Source: Sedimentibacter sp. MB31-C6 (GTDB lineage Bacteria > Bacillota > Clostridia > Tissierellales > Sedimentibacteraceae). Taken from it: a stretch of 64,000 bases of DNA. The position numbers were made by a program, and so were the translations under genes. Of this stretch, positions 52,438-61,982 are shown one piece after another (position 1 is the first letter of the stretch; the number at the start of each line of letters is the position of its first letter). A model generated the notes under the pieces. The model was not told the DNA's origin and did no database searches. It saw only the letters and a program-made list of their open reading frames with translations. The stretch covers positions 2,170,001 to 2,234,000 of the forward strand of contig NZ_CP142396.1 in NCBI RefSeq assembly GCF_035934735.1, given 5' to 3'.

Positions 52438-52806
52438 ATGAAAATAGCAATACCTATAGATGAAAAATCTATGGAATCAAGCGTATGCCAATCTTTTGGC
52501 CGTGCACCATATTTTCTTTTTTATAATACGGTGACAAAGGAAGAAGAATTTTTAGACAATAGTGCAGTAGCGAGTCAGGGTGGAGCTGGAATTAGGGCTG
52601 CTCAAGTTGTAGTTGATAATGCTAATAAAGCTCTTATTACACCAAGATGTGGTGAAAATGCTGAAAAGGTTCTAACTAAAGCGGAAGTATTTGTTTATAA
52701 ATCAATATCAGGTACAGTTAAAGAAAATATAGAAGCCTTTACTTCCAATGAATTAAGTTTATTACATGATTTTCATCCGGGATTTCATGGACATGGAGAA
52801 AAATAA
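52438..52806 (+). CDS. NifX/NifB-type dinitrogenase iron-molybdenum cofactor-binding family protein
   Basis: 122-residue RNase-H-like protein of the family that carries iron-molybdenum or iron-sulfur precursors (NifX, NafY, MTH1175-like). MKIAIPIDEKSMESSVCQSFGRAPYFLFY is the family start; a histidine-rich tail HDFHPGFHGHGEK could bind metal. No nitrogenase is near, so it is an orphan member, as often found next to Mrp-type ATPases. GGAGG upstream. The MinD gene starts two bases after its stop. Confidence 0.88.
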   Translation: MKIAIPIDEKSMESSVCQSFGRAPYFLFYNTVTKEEEFLDNSAVASQGGAGIRAAQVVVDNANKALITPRCGENAEKVLTKAEVFVYKSISGTVKENIEAFTSNELSLLHDFHPGFHGHGEK

Positions 52807-52807
52807 C

Positions 52808-53668
52808 ATGAGAATAGCAGTTCTCAGTGGTAAAGGCGGAACTGGTAAAACTCTTGTATCTGTAAACTTAGCAGCTGTAGCAAAAAAATCTACGTATATA
52901 GATTGTGATGTAGAGGAACCGAATGGATATCTTTTTTTAAAACCAAAAAAAATACAAACAGAAAAAATTTCTGTTAAGATACCATATGTAAATGAAAGTT
53001 TATGTTCTGGTTGTAGAAAATGTGTAGAATTTTGTAAATTTAATGCATTAGCTTATATCAGTAATAAAGTAATAGTTTTTGATGAAGTATGCCACTCATG
53101 CGGTGGTTGTTCTCTGCTTTGCCCACAAAAGGCTATAACAGAAAATGAAAAAGTTATTGGAAAAGTAGAAAAGGGTATAAATGATAATGTTTCTGTCTTT
53201 ACTGGTATTTTAAATACAGGAGAGGCTTCTGGTATACCAATAATTAAAAATTTATTAAATGGAGATTCCAATAAAAAGGAACTAACTTTTATAGACTGTC
53301 CACCTGGAAGCGCATGTATAGTTATGGAAAGCATAAAAGATGCTGATTATTGTATCTTGGTAGCAGAGCCAACTTTATTTGGTGTTCACAATCTAAGTAT
53401 GGTATATGAACTTGTAAAATTATTCAACAAACCATTTGGGGTAGTCCTTAATAAGTGCTTAGATAAAGAAAATCCAGCAGAGAAATTTTGCGTAGAAAGG
53501 GATATAAAAATTTTAGCTAAAATACCATTTGATAAAGAACTTGGAGATTTAAATTCTAGTGCAAAAATTGCAGTTAAAGAAAACAATAAGTATAACTCTA
53601 TATTTATGTCCTTGTTACAAGATGTGATTAAGGAGGTTAAAAGTTATGAAACAACTGTTAATCCTTAG
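52808..53668 (+). CDS. MinD/ParA-type ATPase with inserted two-cluster ferredoxin domain (first of pair)
   Basis: 286 residues from ATG 52808, which follows GGAG; an upstream in-frame ATG lies inside the previous gene. Deviant Walker A SGKGGTGKT at about residue 7; between the Walker motifs is a ferredoxin domain with two four-cysteine motifs (CSGCRKCVEFCKF and CHSCGGCSLLCPQ, about residues 58-105). IDCPPGSACIV is switch-like. Such paired ATPases are thought to move Fe-S clusters or cofactors; the reaction is unproven. Overlaps the next gene by 23 bases. Confidence 0.9.
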   Translation: MRIAVLSGKGGTGKTLVSVNLAAVAKKSTYIDCDVEEPNGYLFLKPKKIQTEKISVKIPYVNESLCSGCRKCVEFCKFNALAYISNKVIVFDEVCHSCGGCSLLCPQKAITENEKVIGKVEKGINDNVSVFTGILNTGEASGIPIIKNLLNGDSNKKELTFIDCPPGSACIVMESIKDADYCILVAEPTLFGVHNLSMVYELVKLFNKPFGVVLNKCLDKENPAEKFCVERDIKILAKIPFDKELGDLNSSAKIAVKENNKYNSIFMSLLQDVIKEVKSYETTVNP

Positions 53669-54512
53669 CGGTAAAGGTGGTACAGGTAAAACGACTGTAG
53701 CTAGCGCATTTATTAAGTTATCAAATGCTAAGGCGTATTCAGATTGTGATGTAGATGCTCCTAATTTACATCTAGTTATGAATCAATCATCACAAGCGTA
53801 CAATTCAGACTATTATGGGCTTCCTAAAGCACAAATAAATAATGAGTTATGTACTAAGTGTGATTTATGCAGACAAAAATGTAGATTTGATGCAATAGCA
53901 GTAAAAGAAGATTATACTATTGATTATTTTGCATGTGAAGGATGTGGAGTTTGTGAAGCTTTATGTCCAGTTGATGCGATAAAGATGAAACCTGCAGTAG
54001 CTGGTGAGTTAATGCTCTACAAAAATGGTACAGTATTTTCAACTGCTCAGCTGAAAATGGGAAGTGGTACATCAGGAATGCTTGTAACTAAAGTGAAGAA
54101 CCAGATGAAGGAAGCTATTGTTTATGCAGATTTAGCAATTATTGATGGATCCCCGGGAATAGGATGTCCAGTAATTGCATCTATAACTGGCGTAGATATG
54201 GTATTAATTGTTGCAGAGCCATCTATATCAGGTATTAGTGATATGGAAAGAATAATTAATACTGCAAAAAAATTTAATACAAAAATTGCTTTGTGCATAA
54301 ATAAATTTGATACTAATTTAGAAAATACCAAAAAAATTGAAATCTATTGTAATAAGTTTAAATTACCTTTTGTAGGCAAGATACCATTTGATAAAGAAGC
54401 AGTTAATGCTATTAATAAAGGTCAAAGTATTGTTGAAATTAAATGTGAGGCAGGTAAAGCAACGAAAGAGGTATTTGAAAAAACTATAAAAATTTTAGAT
54501 GAGGAGATTTAA
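53646..54512 (+). CDS. MinD/ParA-type ATPase with inserted two-cluster ferredoxin domain (second of pair)
   Basis: 288-residue partner of the preceding ATPase. SGKGGTGKTTVA Walker A near residue 8, DCDVDAPNLH, ferredoxin motifs CTKCDLCRQKC and CEGCGVCEALCPV (about residues 76-115), and IIDGSPGIGCPV. AAGGAGG lies inside the end of the previous gene, so translation is coupled. The two proteins probably act as a heterodimer, a common arrangement beside NifX-like genes. Confidence 0.9.
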   Translation: MKQLLILSGKGGTGKTTVASAFIKLSNAKAYSDCDVDAPNLHLVMNQSSQAYNSDYYGLPKAQINNELCTKCDLCRQKCRFDAIAVKEDYTIDYFACEGCGVCEALCPVDAIKMKPAVAGELMLYKNGTVFSTAQLKMGSGTSGMLVTKVKNQMKEAIVYADLAIIDGSPGIGCPVIASITGVDMVLIVAEPSISGISDMERIINTAKKFNTKIALCINKFDTNLENTKKIEIYCNKFKLPFVGKIPFDKEAVNAINKGQSIVEIKCEAGKATKEVFEKTIKILDEEI

Positions 54513-54515
54513 GGG

Positions 54516-55346
54516 ATGAGCGAAAATTGTAGCCAAAGTTGTAATTCTTGTGGAGAAGATTGTGCAGATAGAAGTGCACAACAAACTGATTTTAGAGAAA
54601 AACCTCATAAATTGAGCAAAATTAAAAAAGTAATAGGAGTAGTAAGTGGAAAGGGAGGAGTAGGTAAATCTTTAGTTACGTCTATTCTTGCCGTTGAAAT
54701 GAACAGAAGAGAGTATAAAACAGCTATTTTTGATGCTGATATAACAGGTCCTTCAATACCAAAAGCATTTGGCATTAAAGAAAAAGCTACTGGTACTGAA
54801 GAAGGGGTTCTTCCTGTAAAAAGCAAAACAGGAATAGATATAATGTCGATTAATTTGTTGTTAGACAATGACACAGATCCAGTAGTTTGGAGAGGACCAA
54901 TTATAGCTAACACAGTTAAACAGTTTTGGACAGATGTAATATGGAACGATGTTGATTACATGTTTATAGATATGCCACCAGGTACAGGAGATGTTCCACT
55001 TACCGTTTTTCAATCCATTCCAGTTGACGGGATTATTATTGTAACATCGCCTCAGGAACTAGTGTCAATGATAGTTACTAAAGCAGTTAATATGGCAGAA
55101 AGCATGAATATACCTATTATTGGTTTAGTAGAAAATATGTCTTATTTCAAATGTCCTGATTGTGATAAGGAATATAAAATATTCGGAGACAGTCATATTG
55201 ATGATATAGCAAAAAAACATAATATTGAAGTATTAGCTAAACTACCAATTGATCCAAAAATTGCAAAGTCCTGTGATAGAGGAATGATAGAACTTTATGA
55301 AAGTAACTTTTTTAGTAATGTAGTAAGAGTATTAGAAAATAAATAA
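54516..55346 (+). CDS. Mrp/NBP35-family Fe-S carrier ATPase
   Basis: 276-residue P-loop ATPase that carries and delivers [4Fe-4S] clusters. A cysteine-rich N-terminus (CSQSCNSCGEDC) resembles NBP35; deviant Walker A GVVSGKGGVGKS, FDADITGPSIPKAFG, MPPGTGDVPLTVFQS and the bridging CPDCDKEY motif near residue 213 are all present. Starts four bases after the MinD pair. Together with the NifX-like proteins it points to cluster assembly for some partner enzyme. Confidence 0.93.
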   Translation: MSENCSQSCNSCGEDCADRSAQQTDFREKPHKLSKIKKVIGVVSGKGGVGKSLVTSILAVEMNRREYKTAIFDADITGPSIPKAFGIKEKATGTEEGVLPVKSKTGIDIMSINLLLDNDTDPVVWRGPIIANTVKQFWTDVIWNDVDYMFIDMPPGTGDVPLTVFQSIPVDGIIIVTSPQELVSMIVTKAVNMAESMNIPIIGLVENMSYFKCPDCDKEYKIFGDSHIDDIAKKHNIEVLAKLPIDPKIAKSCDRGMIELYESNFFSNVVRVLENK

Positions 55347-55367
55347 TAATTAAATGGAGGTAATTTT

Positions 55368-56918
55368 ATGTCTTACAGTCCATCTTTAGGAAGTACCTTG
55401 ACTCATACTAAAATGAGAACACCAGAAAACGTATCAGGATTTTCTGGTATGTGTGCAGTATGCACTGCTAATTGTACAGGAACATGTGAAATAGGCTTGT
55501 CTGCAATTCGGGGTTCAGAAGCAATTTATCCCTATAAAACAGACATAAATCAATTTGCATCTGAAAAAAATTATCCATTGGATTTTTCGCATTTCAATAT
55601 TAATGGAAGAGTTTTTGGTGCACAAGGATGTGCAGAAGATGCCAATGAAGCTACATTTCCAAAGGCTGACATAAACATTGAATTTGGTATTAATAACAAG
55701 GTTAAATTAAAAGCACCAATTATATTACCAGCCATGGCTAAGCTTAACTGGAAAGATTATTATGCAGGAGCAGCATTAGCTGGAGTATTAGTTGTAATTG
55801 GAGAAGATGTTGTTGCTAAAGATAAAGACTTAATGATAGAAAATGGAAAAGTTACTTCCTCTCCATTAATTGAAGAAATGATAAATTCCTTCAGGAAATA
55901 TTACAGGGGTTATGGAGATATAATACTACAGGCAAATTATGATGATGATAATTTAGGTGTATTAGAATATGCTATAACTAAACTTAAAGTAAAATCAGTA
56001 GAACTAAAATTTGGTCAGGCGGCTAAAGGCATTCAAGGAATGGGTAGAGTTAAAAAAATTGAAGATGCACTTAAGTTTCAAAAAATGGGATACTTATTGT
56101 ATCCTGACCCATCAGACCCTAAAGTGGCAGATAATTATAAAGAAGGAAAAGGCCAAGTTTTTGAGAAAATTGGCAAACTTCCTATGTGGAATGAAGATAT
56201 TTTGATTAAAAAAGTTTCTGAATTACGCAAATTAGGAGCTGAACATATTTGTTTTAAAACCGGACCATTTGATCCGAAGGATTTAATAAGAATAATTAAA
56301 ATTGCTTCTAAAGCAGAAGTTGATTTAATCACTTTTGACGGTGCTGGCGGAGGTACTGGCAACAGTCCAGTTAAAATGATGAACGAATGGGGTATGCCTA
56401 CTGTTTATTTGGAAAGTATGCTACATGATATTATTAAGAAATTTAAAAAGAAAAAATATAATTTGCCTCAAATTGCGATAACTGGTGGATTTGCTACAGA
56501 AGACCATGTTTATAAAGGATTAGCACTAGGGGCTCCATTTATTAATTTAGTTGGTATCGGTAGAGCTGCTATGGCAGCTGCAATTGCAGGTAAAAACATA
56601 GGAGAACTTATAGAAAATGGCACAGTTCCTAAAGAATTTCAACGTTTTGGGACGACTAAAGAAGAAATATTCGGGGACATTAGAGAACTTAAATTGTACT
56701 ATGAAGATGCTGTTAGCATATCTACAGGTGCAGTTGGTGTATTTTCATATTTAAATAGAATATCAGCAGGTATCAAGCAGTTTATGGCACTGAATAGAAA
56801 ATTCAAATTAGAATATATTGACAGAAGCGATATAATTCCGCTAACAGATTTAGCCGCTCAAGTTACTGGATTAGAAACATATGACGAAATTATAATAAGA
56901 GAATTAGATAGTTTATAA
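55368..56918 (+). CDS. FMN-binding glutamate-synthase-like (GltB2 domain) protein
   Basis: 516-residue flavoprotein-like TIM barrel resembling the FMN/synthase domain of glutamate synthase and archaeal GltB-like proteins. An N-terminal cysteine set (CAVCTANCTGTC, about residues 24-35) could hold a cluster. The core has APIILPAMAKLNWKDYYAGAALAG, a phosphate-binding DLITFDGAGGGTGNSPVKMMNEWG and IAITGGFATEDHVYKGLALGA. No glutaminase domain or small subunit is nearby, so it is not a full glutamate synthase; substrate unknown. GGAGG site. Confidence 0.87.
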   Translation: MSYSPSLGSTLTHTKMRTPENVSGFSGMCAVCTANCTGTCEIGLSAIRGSEAIYPYKTDINQFASEKNYPLDFSHFNINGRVFGAQGCAEDANEATFPKADINIEFGINNKVKLKAPIILPAMAKLNWKDYYAGAALAGVLVVIGEDVVAKDKDLMIENGKVTSSPLIEEMINSFRKYYRGYGDIILQANYDDDNLGVLEYAITKLKVKSVELKFGQAAKGIQGMGRVKKIEDALKFQKMGYLLYPDPSDPKVADNYKEGKGQVFEKIGKLPMWNEDILIKKVSELRKLGAEHICFKTGPFDPKDLIRIIKIASKAEVDLITFDGAGGGTGNSPVKMMNEWGMPTVYLESMLHDIIKKFKKKKYNLPQIAITGGFATEDHVYKGLALGAPFINLVGIGRAAMAAAIAGKNIGELIENGTVPKEFQRFGTTKEEIFGDIRELKLYYEDAVSISTGAVGVFSYLNRISAGIKQFMALNRKFKLEYIDRSDIIPLTDLAAQVTGLETYDEIIIRELDSL

Positions 56919-56950
56919 TATTAACATAAAAATAACAGGAGGATAGTAAT

Positions 56951-57307
56951 ATGAAGATAGCAGTAGCAAGTGATAGAGGAATGGTAACTGAACATTTTGG
57001 ACATTGTGAAAGCTTTGATATTTTTGAATCAAAGAATAATGAAGTAACAAATAGCAAAACAATTCCAAACCCTGGACACAGGCCAGGATTTTTACCCAAT
57101 TATTTAAATGATTTAGGAGTAAATGTTATTATTTCTGGAGGAATGGGTGGCGGAGCCATCGATATATTTAATGAAAAAGGAATAGAAGTTATAACTGGAG
57201 CAAAAGGAGATGCAAGAACTGCTGCAGAACAATATTTGCTTGGAAATCTTAAAACTACCGGTTCAGTTTGTCATGAGCATCAACATCATGACGAATGTGG
57301 CGAATAG
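56951..57307 (+). CDS. NifX/NifB-type cofactor-binding family protein (second)
   Basis: 118-residue relative of the protein at 52.4 kb. Family start KIAVASDRGMVTEHFGHCESFDIFE, central PGHRPGFLPNYLNDLGVNVIISGGMGGGAIDIFNEKGIEVITGAKGDA, and a His/Cys-rich tail CHEHQHHDECGE that probably binds metal. AGGAGG site. Last gene of the cluster; the second insertion sequence begins about 60 bases later. Confidence 0.9.
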   Translation: MKIAVASDRGMVTEHFGHCESFDIFESKNNEVTNSKTIPNPGHRPGFLPNYLNDLGVNVIISGGMGGGAIDIFNEKGIEVITGAKGDARTAAEQYLLGNLKTTGSVCHEHQHHDECGE

Positions 57308-57368
57308 TCTTGTAGAATGATTTTTCACAATTTACATTTACTCTCATAATATATATAACTATAAATTA

Positions 57369-59089
57369 TAGGAAATTGTAAAATGATTTTTTGATAACTG
57401 TTGATAGAATCTAATAAAAAATAGCAAAAAAAAAGAAAAACAAGTTAAAGCAAGTGAAATAATTGGATTTAAGGGCAACCTTAATACACCTACGAACATT
57501 GAAATATCAATAACTTTAAGCATTAAGAAATTATGCAATTAGTGGTTTAAGACTTCTAAGATACTGTGGACAACTTAATCTGTGTGCGATAATTGCTGTG
57601 AATTGACTAGCAATTCCTGCAATAAGCACATCAGCTTTAGTAGTAAGATGGTCACGAGATTTTCTTCCGGCTATGCACATGTTCATTTTAAAATGGTTAA
57701 TGGCTCTTTCTACAACAGTACGTATTTTATACAACTCATTCCATTCATCAGAATCACGTTGTAAGCCTGGAAACATACGAAAACTCATATTTTCATAAGT
57801 GTAAGTAGTTCTACCTTTTTTGGCAGTGCTGCACGGATTGTCACAATTACAAACAAATTGACCTCTTTCCATATGAACTTTAGGGCATATCCATTTTATA
57901 CGGTCGGCACGACCCTTTTCACGGCAAGGCCCACAATATTTCATAACCAAAGAGGAGTCATTTGGACATAATGGATAACCATATTCATTGTAACCAACTT
58001 TTTTAAGAGTACTTTCATTCCTTGTATTGTAAGGGATAATTGCTTTTTTAAAATTAAATTCATCTTTTAAAAAAGTATAGGTTTCAATAGTATCAAAGGC
58101 GGAATCTCCAAGAAAAGTCGATGGGTGAAAATCAGGATGAAGTTCAAAGAAGTCTTGTAAAACCGGTTTTAATGCAGAAGAATCACCGATTGATTTATCC
58201 TCGTCAGGGGAATCGGATTTCTTGTCAATTTCAATATCTTGATGCTTTTGTTTGAAGTCATCATCCAAGAAAGCAATATTACGCACAAGTCCTAAACCAT
58301 TGGTGATAATAGCAAATTTGTCGGCATAACAGAAATGACCATTAATGTACATCTGTTTAGCATCAGGAGAAGATGTAGCTTGAGAAGGCATTAGACCATA
58401 AGCCATTTTGTATGGATCAACGTTAAGATTATTCTTATAGTAAGTTTTAAGCTGTCTAATGAGAGTATTCAAATACTTAGGATTGTTTTCTTTAACATAT
58501 AATTCAATTCCGGAAGTATCAAGTGTAATAATTGAAGCAAGGGTAGAATCGATAGCTTGACAGATAGGTTCAGTATAGTCAACCATTTTAGAGAACATAA
58601 GCTCTAATTGAGGTATAAAGGTCTGTTTAAAACGTGTAAACATAGGGGCGTCAGGCACTTTTGTAAAACCACAGAAATCACGCAATTCGCGACATAAAGA
58701 AAGTAAATTGATAAGTAAAGCATCAGTAGGAATGGTTAATATCTTCTGCAATATTAAAGCAGATAAAAATCCTTTTAAAGGATAATCCCTTTTTCTGCCT
58801 ATTGATAAGTGGAAAGCACAGTAAAATTCCACTGGTATGAAATCACATAAATTAATATGTTCTTCTAATAGTGAGAAGAATGTAGATGTGTCAGATGTTA
58901 GTAAATCTTGACATTCACTGAAATTTTCAGCAAGTGTTAGCTGAGAGTATTTAATAGACATAAGTTTCCTCCTGTTGTAGTTTTTGTTTGTTGGTACTTA
59001 CATTATACCATAACAGGAGAGAAATTTATATATAAGATTAACACTAAACCCATCTAAATCAATGGGTTTGGGCATTTAACAAATGCCTA
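57369..59089 (-). mobile_element. IS1182-type insertion sequence, copy 2
   Basis: Same sequence and orientation as copy 1 (offset 7059 bases). It is flanked by AACTATAAATTA on both sides (57357-57368 and 59090-59101), a different target duplication from copy 1, so the two copies inserted separately. The flanking repeats differ in length between the copies by two bases. Confidence 0.9.
57531..58961 (-). CDS. IS1182-family transposase (copy 2)
   Basis: Identical 476-residue product to the transposase of copy 1, with the same DUF772-like N-terminus, DDE motifs (LDTSGIE, GDSAFDT, VVERAINHF) and cysteine cluster. Both genes are intact, so both elements could be mobile. Confidence 0.95.
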   Translation of the reverse strand: MSIKYSQLTLAENFSECQDLLTSDTSTFFSLLEEHINLCDFIPVEFYCAFHLSIGRKRDYPLKGFLSALILQKILTIPTDALLINLLSLCRELRDFCGFTKVPDAPMFTRFKQTFIPQLELMFSKMVDYTEPICQAIDSTLASIITLDTSGIELYVKENNPKYLNTLIRQLKTYYKNNLNVDPYKMAYGLMPSQATSSPDAKQMYINGHFCYADKFAIITNGLGLVRNIAFLDDDFKQKHQDIEIDKKSDSPDEDKSIGDSSALKPVLQDFFELHPDFHPSTFLGDSAFDTIETYTFLKDEFNFKKAIIPYNTRNESTLKKVGYNEYGYPLCPNDSSLVMKYCGPCREKGRADRIKWICPKVHMERGQFVCNCDNPCSTAKKGRTTYTYENMSFRMFPGLQRDSDEWNELYKIRTVVERAINHFKMNMCIAGRKSRDHLTTKADVLIAGIASQFTAIIAHRLSCPQYLRSLKPLIA

Positions 59090-59117
59090 AACTATAAATT
59101 ATTTAAGGAGAGTACTT

Positions 59118-59666
59118 ATGGCTGTTGTTGATTTTGCAAATAGTGAAACATATAGAAATCTACAAAGTGCCTTTCAAGGTGAATTAATTGCTAGTGCCAA
59201 ATATCAAATATATGGAACTAGAGCAAGACAAGATGGTTATCAGCAAATAGGCAATATATTTGATGAAACTGCTAGAAATGAAAGAGAGCATGCAAGAATA
59301 TGGTTAGATCAAATAAATAGTGGTCAAGAAACAACAACATATGAAAACTTAGTAGAAGCTTATAATCTTGAAAACTATGAATGGACCGAAATGTATCGAC
59401 AATATGCAGAAAAGGCTCGTGAAGAAGGATATGAAGATATTGCGAATTTATTTGAAGCTGTTGGACTTATAGAAAGACATCATGATTTTAGGTTTAGACA
59501 GTTAGCCGAAAACATTAGAACTAACCGAGTGTTTTGTAAAAATAATATTTCTGTATGGATTTGCATTATTTGTGGTAATTTAGTGTGGAATGAATGTGCA
59601 CCTGAAAGATGTCCTGTATGTGGATATCCACAAAGTTACTATGAGCTTAATTGTGAAAATTACTAA
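59118..59666 (+). CDS. Rubrerythrin-family protein
   Basis: Non-haem di-iron peroxidase that protects anaerobes from hydrogen peroxide; 182 residues. The ferritin-like domain has ExxY and ExxH metal motifs (FQGELIASAKYQIYG, NEREHARIW, EAVGLIERHHDF), and the C-terminal rubredoxin-like domain has two CxxC pairs (CIICGNLVW, CPVCGY). AAGGAG site. It lies just after the IS copy that ends the Fe-S gene cluster and may originally have been transcribed with it. Confidence 0.93.
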   Translation: MAVVDFANSETYRNLQSAFQGELIASAKYQIYGTRARQDGYQQIGNIFDETARNEREHARIWLDQINSGQETTTYENLVEAYNLENYEWTEMYRQYAEKAREEGYEDIANLFEAVGLIERHHDFRFRQLAENIRTNRVFCKNNISVWICIICGNLVWNECAPERCPVCGYPQSYYELNCENY

Positions 59667-59687
59667 TGTAAAGAAAAAAATCAAAAA

Positions 59688-59728
59688 AAATAGGATTACT
59701 TTAATAAGTAGTCCTATTTTTTTTATTT
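59688..59728 (+). terminator. Terminator after rubrerythrin
   Basis: AATAGGATTACT-TTAATA-AGTAGTCCTATT followed by TTTTTT. Confidence 0.85.
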
Positions 59729-59817
59729 TAGAAACTGTCGTTAGATAAACATATATTTACATATTGAATAATATTTGATACAATTTATCTATTATAAATA
59801 AAAAAAATGAGGATGAA

Positions 59818-61347
59818 ATGCAAAAAATTAAAAGAATTTTATTTAGTAGAGTAATGGTAGTATCCGTTGCGATTTTGCTTCAGATCCTTACCTTCATAAT
59901 AATAATATACAGATTTAGTAATTATTTTGTTATTGATACTATTTTTACAGTACTTAGTGTCTTAGTTGTTTTGTATATTTTAAATGGAAAAACTAATCCT
60001 GTTTATAAAATAGCATGGATAATACCAATTTTAACATTTCCAGTATTTGGGGGACTTTTTTACCTTATGCTTGGTAGAAACGGATTTAACAAAAAAATGA
60101 TAGTAAGAATGAAAGAGATTTCTTATAAAATGGATGATTCTCTTAATCAAAATTCACAAACAGAGAACAGCCTTTTTCTAGAGAATAAAATTGCAGCAAA
60201 TCAAGCAAAATATATCGAGAGATATTCTATTTGCCCCGTTTATAATAATTCAACTACAGAATTCTTGTCTCCAGGGGATAAATTTTATAAACATTTACTC
60301 AAAGAACTTCAAAAAGCAGAAAAATACATATTTCTCGAATTTTTCATAATAAATGAAGGTATTATGTGGAATTCAATTTTGGAAATTTTGAAAGAAAAGG
60401 CAAAAAAAGGTGTTGATGTTCGCGTTATATATGACGATGTAGGATGTTTGTTTAAATTACCTTTTGGATATGATAAAAGCCTAGAATCTATGGGTATCAA
60501 GTGTTGTGTTTTCAATCCACTTAAACCTGTTTTTTCTATTAGGTTCAATAATAGAGATCATAGAAAAATTGCCATTATAGATGGCAAGACTGCTTATACC
60601 GGAGGCGTAAACTTAGCTGATGAATATATAAATGAAATAGAAAGATTTGGACATTGGAGGGATTCAGCAATTGCTGTAAAGGGAGAGGCAGTGTGGAGTT
60701 TTGCAGTTATGTTTCTCTCAATGTGGAACTTTTTAAGAAATACAGATAATGATTATAGTATTTTTAAACCTACAGATTACGGAGTAAATGCAAAAGAAAA
60801 TGGTTATGTACAGCCATTTAATGACAGTCCATTAGATGGTGAACCTGTTAGTGAAACAGTATATTTAAATTTAATAAATCAAGCAAGAAGATACATTTTT
60901 ATAGAAACACCTTATTTAATTGCAGATAATAAAATGATGGTAGCTTTGTCAATTGCAGCTAAAAGAGGAGTAGATGTAAGGATTATGACACCCCATATTC
61001 CAGATAAATGGTATGCATTTGCAGTTACACAATCTAATTATGCAGAATTACTGGAGTCAGGAGTATCTATATATGAATATACACCTGGATTTAATCATGG
61101 AAAAACATTTGTTGTTGATGATGAGTATGCAGTTGTAGGAACTATTAACTTAGATTATAGGAGTTTGTACCTTCATTTTGAGTGTGGTGTATGGATGTAT
61201 AAAACTAAAAGTGTACTCGAGGTAAAAGAGGATACATTAAGAGTATTTGATATATGTGAGAAAATTACATTTGATAGTATAAGAAAAATACCATGGTATA
61301 AAAAAATTATAGGGCTAATATTTAAAATATTTGCTCCAATAATGTAA
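59818..61347 (+). CDS. cls: Cardiolipin synthase
   Basis: Membrane phospholipase-D-type transferase joining two phosphatidylglycerols; 509 residues. Two N-terminal membrane helices (about 12-32, 38-55), a conserved WIIPILTFPVFGGLFYLMLG segment and two HKD motifs: HRKIAIIDGKTAYTGGVN near residue 245 and HGKTFVVDDEYAVVGTINLDYRS near residue 430. ATG follows GAGGATGAA. It stands between a terminator and the chromate transporter genes. Confidence 0.94.
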   Translation: MQKIKRILFSRVMVVSVAILLQILTFIIIIYRFSNYFVIDTIFTVLSVLVVLYILNGKTNPVYKIAWIIPILTFPVFGGLFYLMLGRNGFNKKMIVRMKEISYKMDDSLNQNSQTENSLFLENKIAANQAKYIERYSICPVYNNSTTEFLSPGDKFYKHLLKELQKAEKYIFLEFFIINEGIMWNSILEILKEKAKKGVDVRVIYDDVGCLFKLPFGYDKSLESMGIKCCVFNPLKPVFSIRFNNRDHRKIAIIDGKTAYTGGVNLADEYINEIERFGHWRDSAIAVKGEAVWSFAVMFLSMWNFLRNTDNDYSIFKPTDYGVNAKENGYVQPFNDSPLDGEPVSETVYLNLINQARRYIFIETPYLIADNKMMVALSIAAKRGVDVRIMTPHIPDKWYAFAVTQSNYAELLESGVSIYEYTPGFNHGKTFVVDDEYAVVGTINLDYRSLYLHFECGVWMYKTKSVLEVKEDTLRVFDICEKITFDSIRKIPWYKKIIGLIFKIFAPIM

Positions 61348-61421
61348 TATTACTATGACATTCCTTGCGTACCTTTTGGGAACGGACCTTTACTAACAAA
61401 ATCCAAAAGAGGTAGTCATTA

Positions 61422-61979
61422 ATGAAAAAAGACATTAGATTTTACTGGAAACTATTTTTAACAACCTTTTCACTAAGTGCTTTTACTGTAGGTGGAGGAT
61501 ATGTAATAGTTCCCTTAATGAGAAAAAAATTTGTAGAAGAATATAAATGGATAGATGAAAATGAAATGCTAAATTTAGTAGCAATTTCCCAGTCTTCACC
61601 TGGACCAATTGCGGTAAATGCATCAATTATGGTTGGTTATAAGTTAGCAGGTATATTAGGTTCTCTTGTGTCAATTATGGGAACAGTCATACCACCCTTA
61701 ATTATTATTACTATAATTTCGGAATTTTACGAAGTTTTTAAAAGTAATGTTATAGTTAATGCCCTATTGTTAGGTATGAGAGCTGGAGTAGCAGCTGTTA
61801 TCATAGATGTTATTATAAAAATGAGTAAAGATATAATTGAAAGTAAGAGTAAAATATCTATTATGATTATGATACTTTCATTTTTAGCTGCTGTTGTATT
61901 TAACATAAATGCAGCACTGTTGATTATAGTAAGTGGAGCCTTTGGTAAAATTTATTATACTATTAGGGAAAAGGAGTAA
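61422..61979 (+). CDS. Chromate transporter, short ChrA subunit 1
   Basis: 185-residue membrane protein, one half of a two-gene chromate-ion transporter. Signatures FTVGGGYVIVPLMRKKFVEEYKWI and ISQSSPGPIAVNASIMVGYKLAG match the CHR domain. Helices fill the rest. AAAGAGG before the ATG; the second half follows after three bases. Physiological substrate in this organism may be another oxyanion. Confidence 0.9.
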   Translation: MKKDIRFYWKLFLTTFSLSAFTVGGGYVIVPLMRKKFVEEYKWIDENEMLNLVAISQSSPGPIAVNASIMVGYKLAGILGSLVSIMGTVIPPLIIITIISEFYEVFKSNVIVNALLLGMRAGVAAVIIDVIIKMSKDIIESKSKISIMIMILSFLAAVVFNINAALLIIVSGAFGKIYYTIREKE

Positions 61980-61982
61980 GAG

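Noticed and set aside
52766-52807. Upstream ATG for the first MinD ATPase
   Set aside because: It lies inside the NifX-like gene; ATG 52808 starts the conserved P-loop strand and has GGAG before it.
55368-56918. Complete glutamate synthase
   Set aside because: Only the FMN/synthase barrel is present; the glutaminase domain and the small subunit are absent from the window.
50310-59089. True composite transposon carrying the Fe-S cluster
   Set aside because: Each IS copy has its own target-site duplication, so they inserted independently; there is no single outer duplication.
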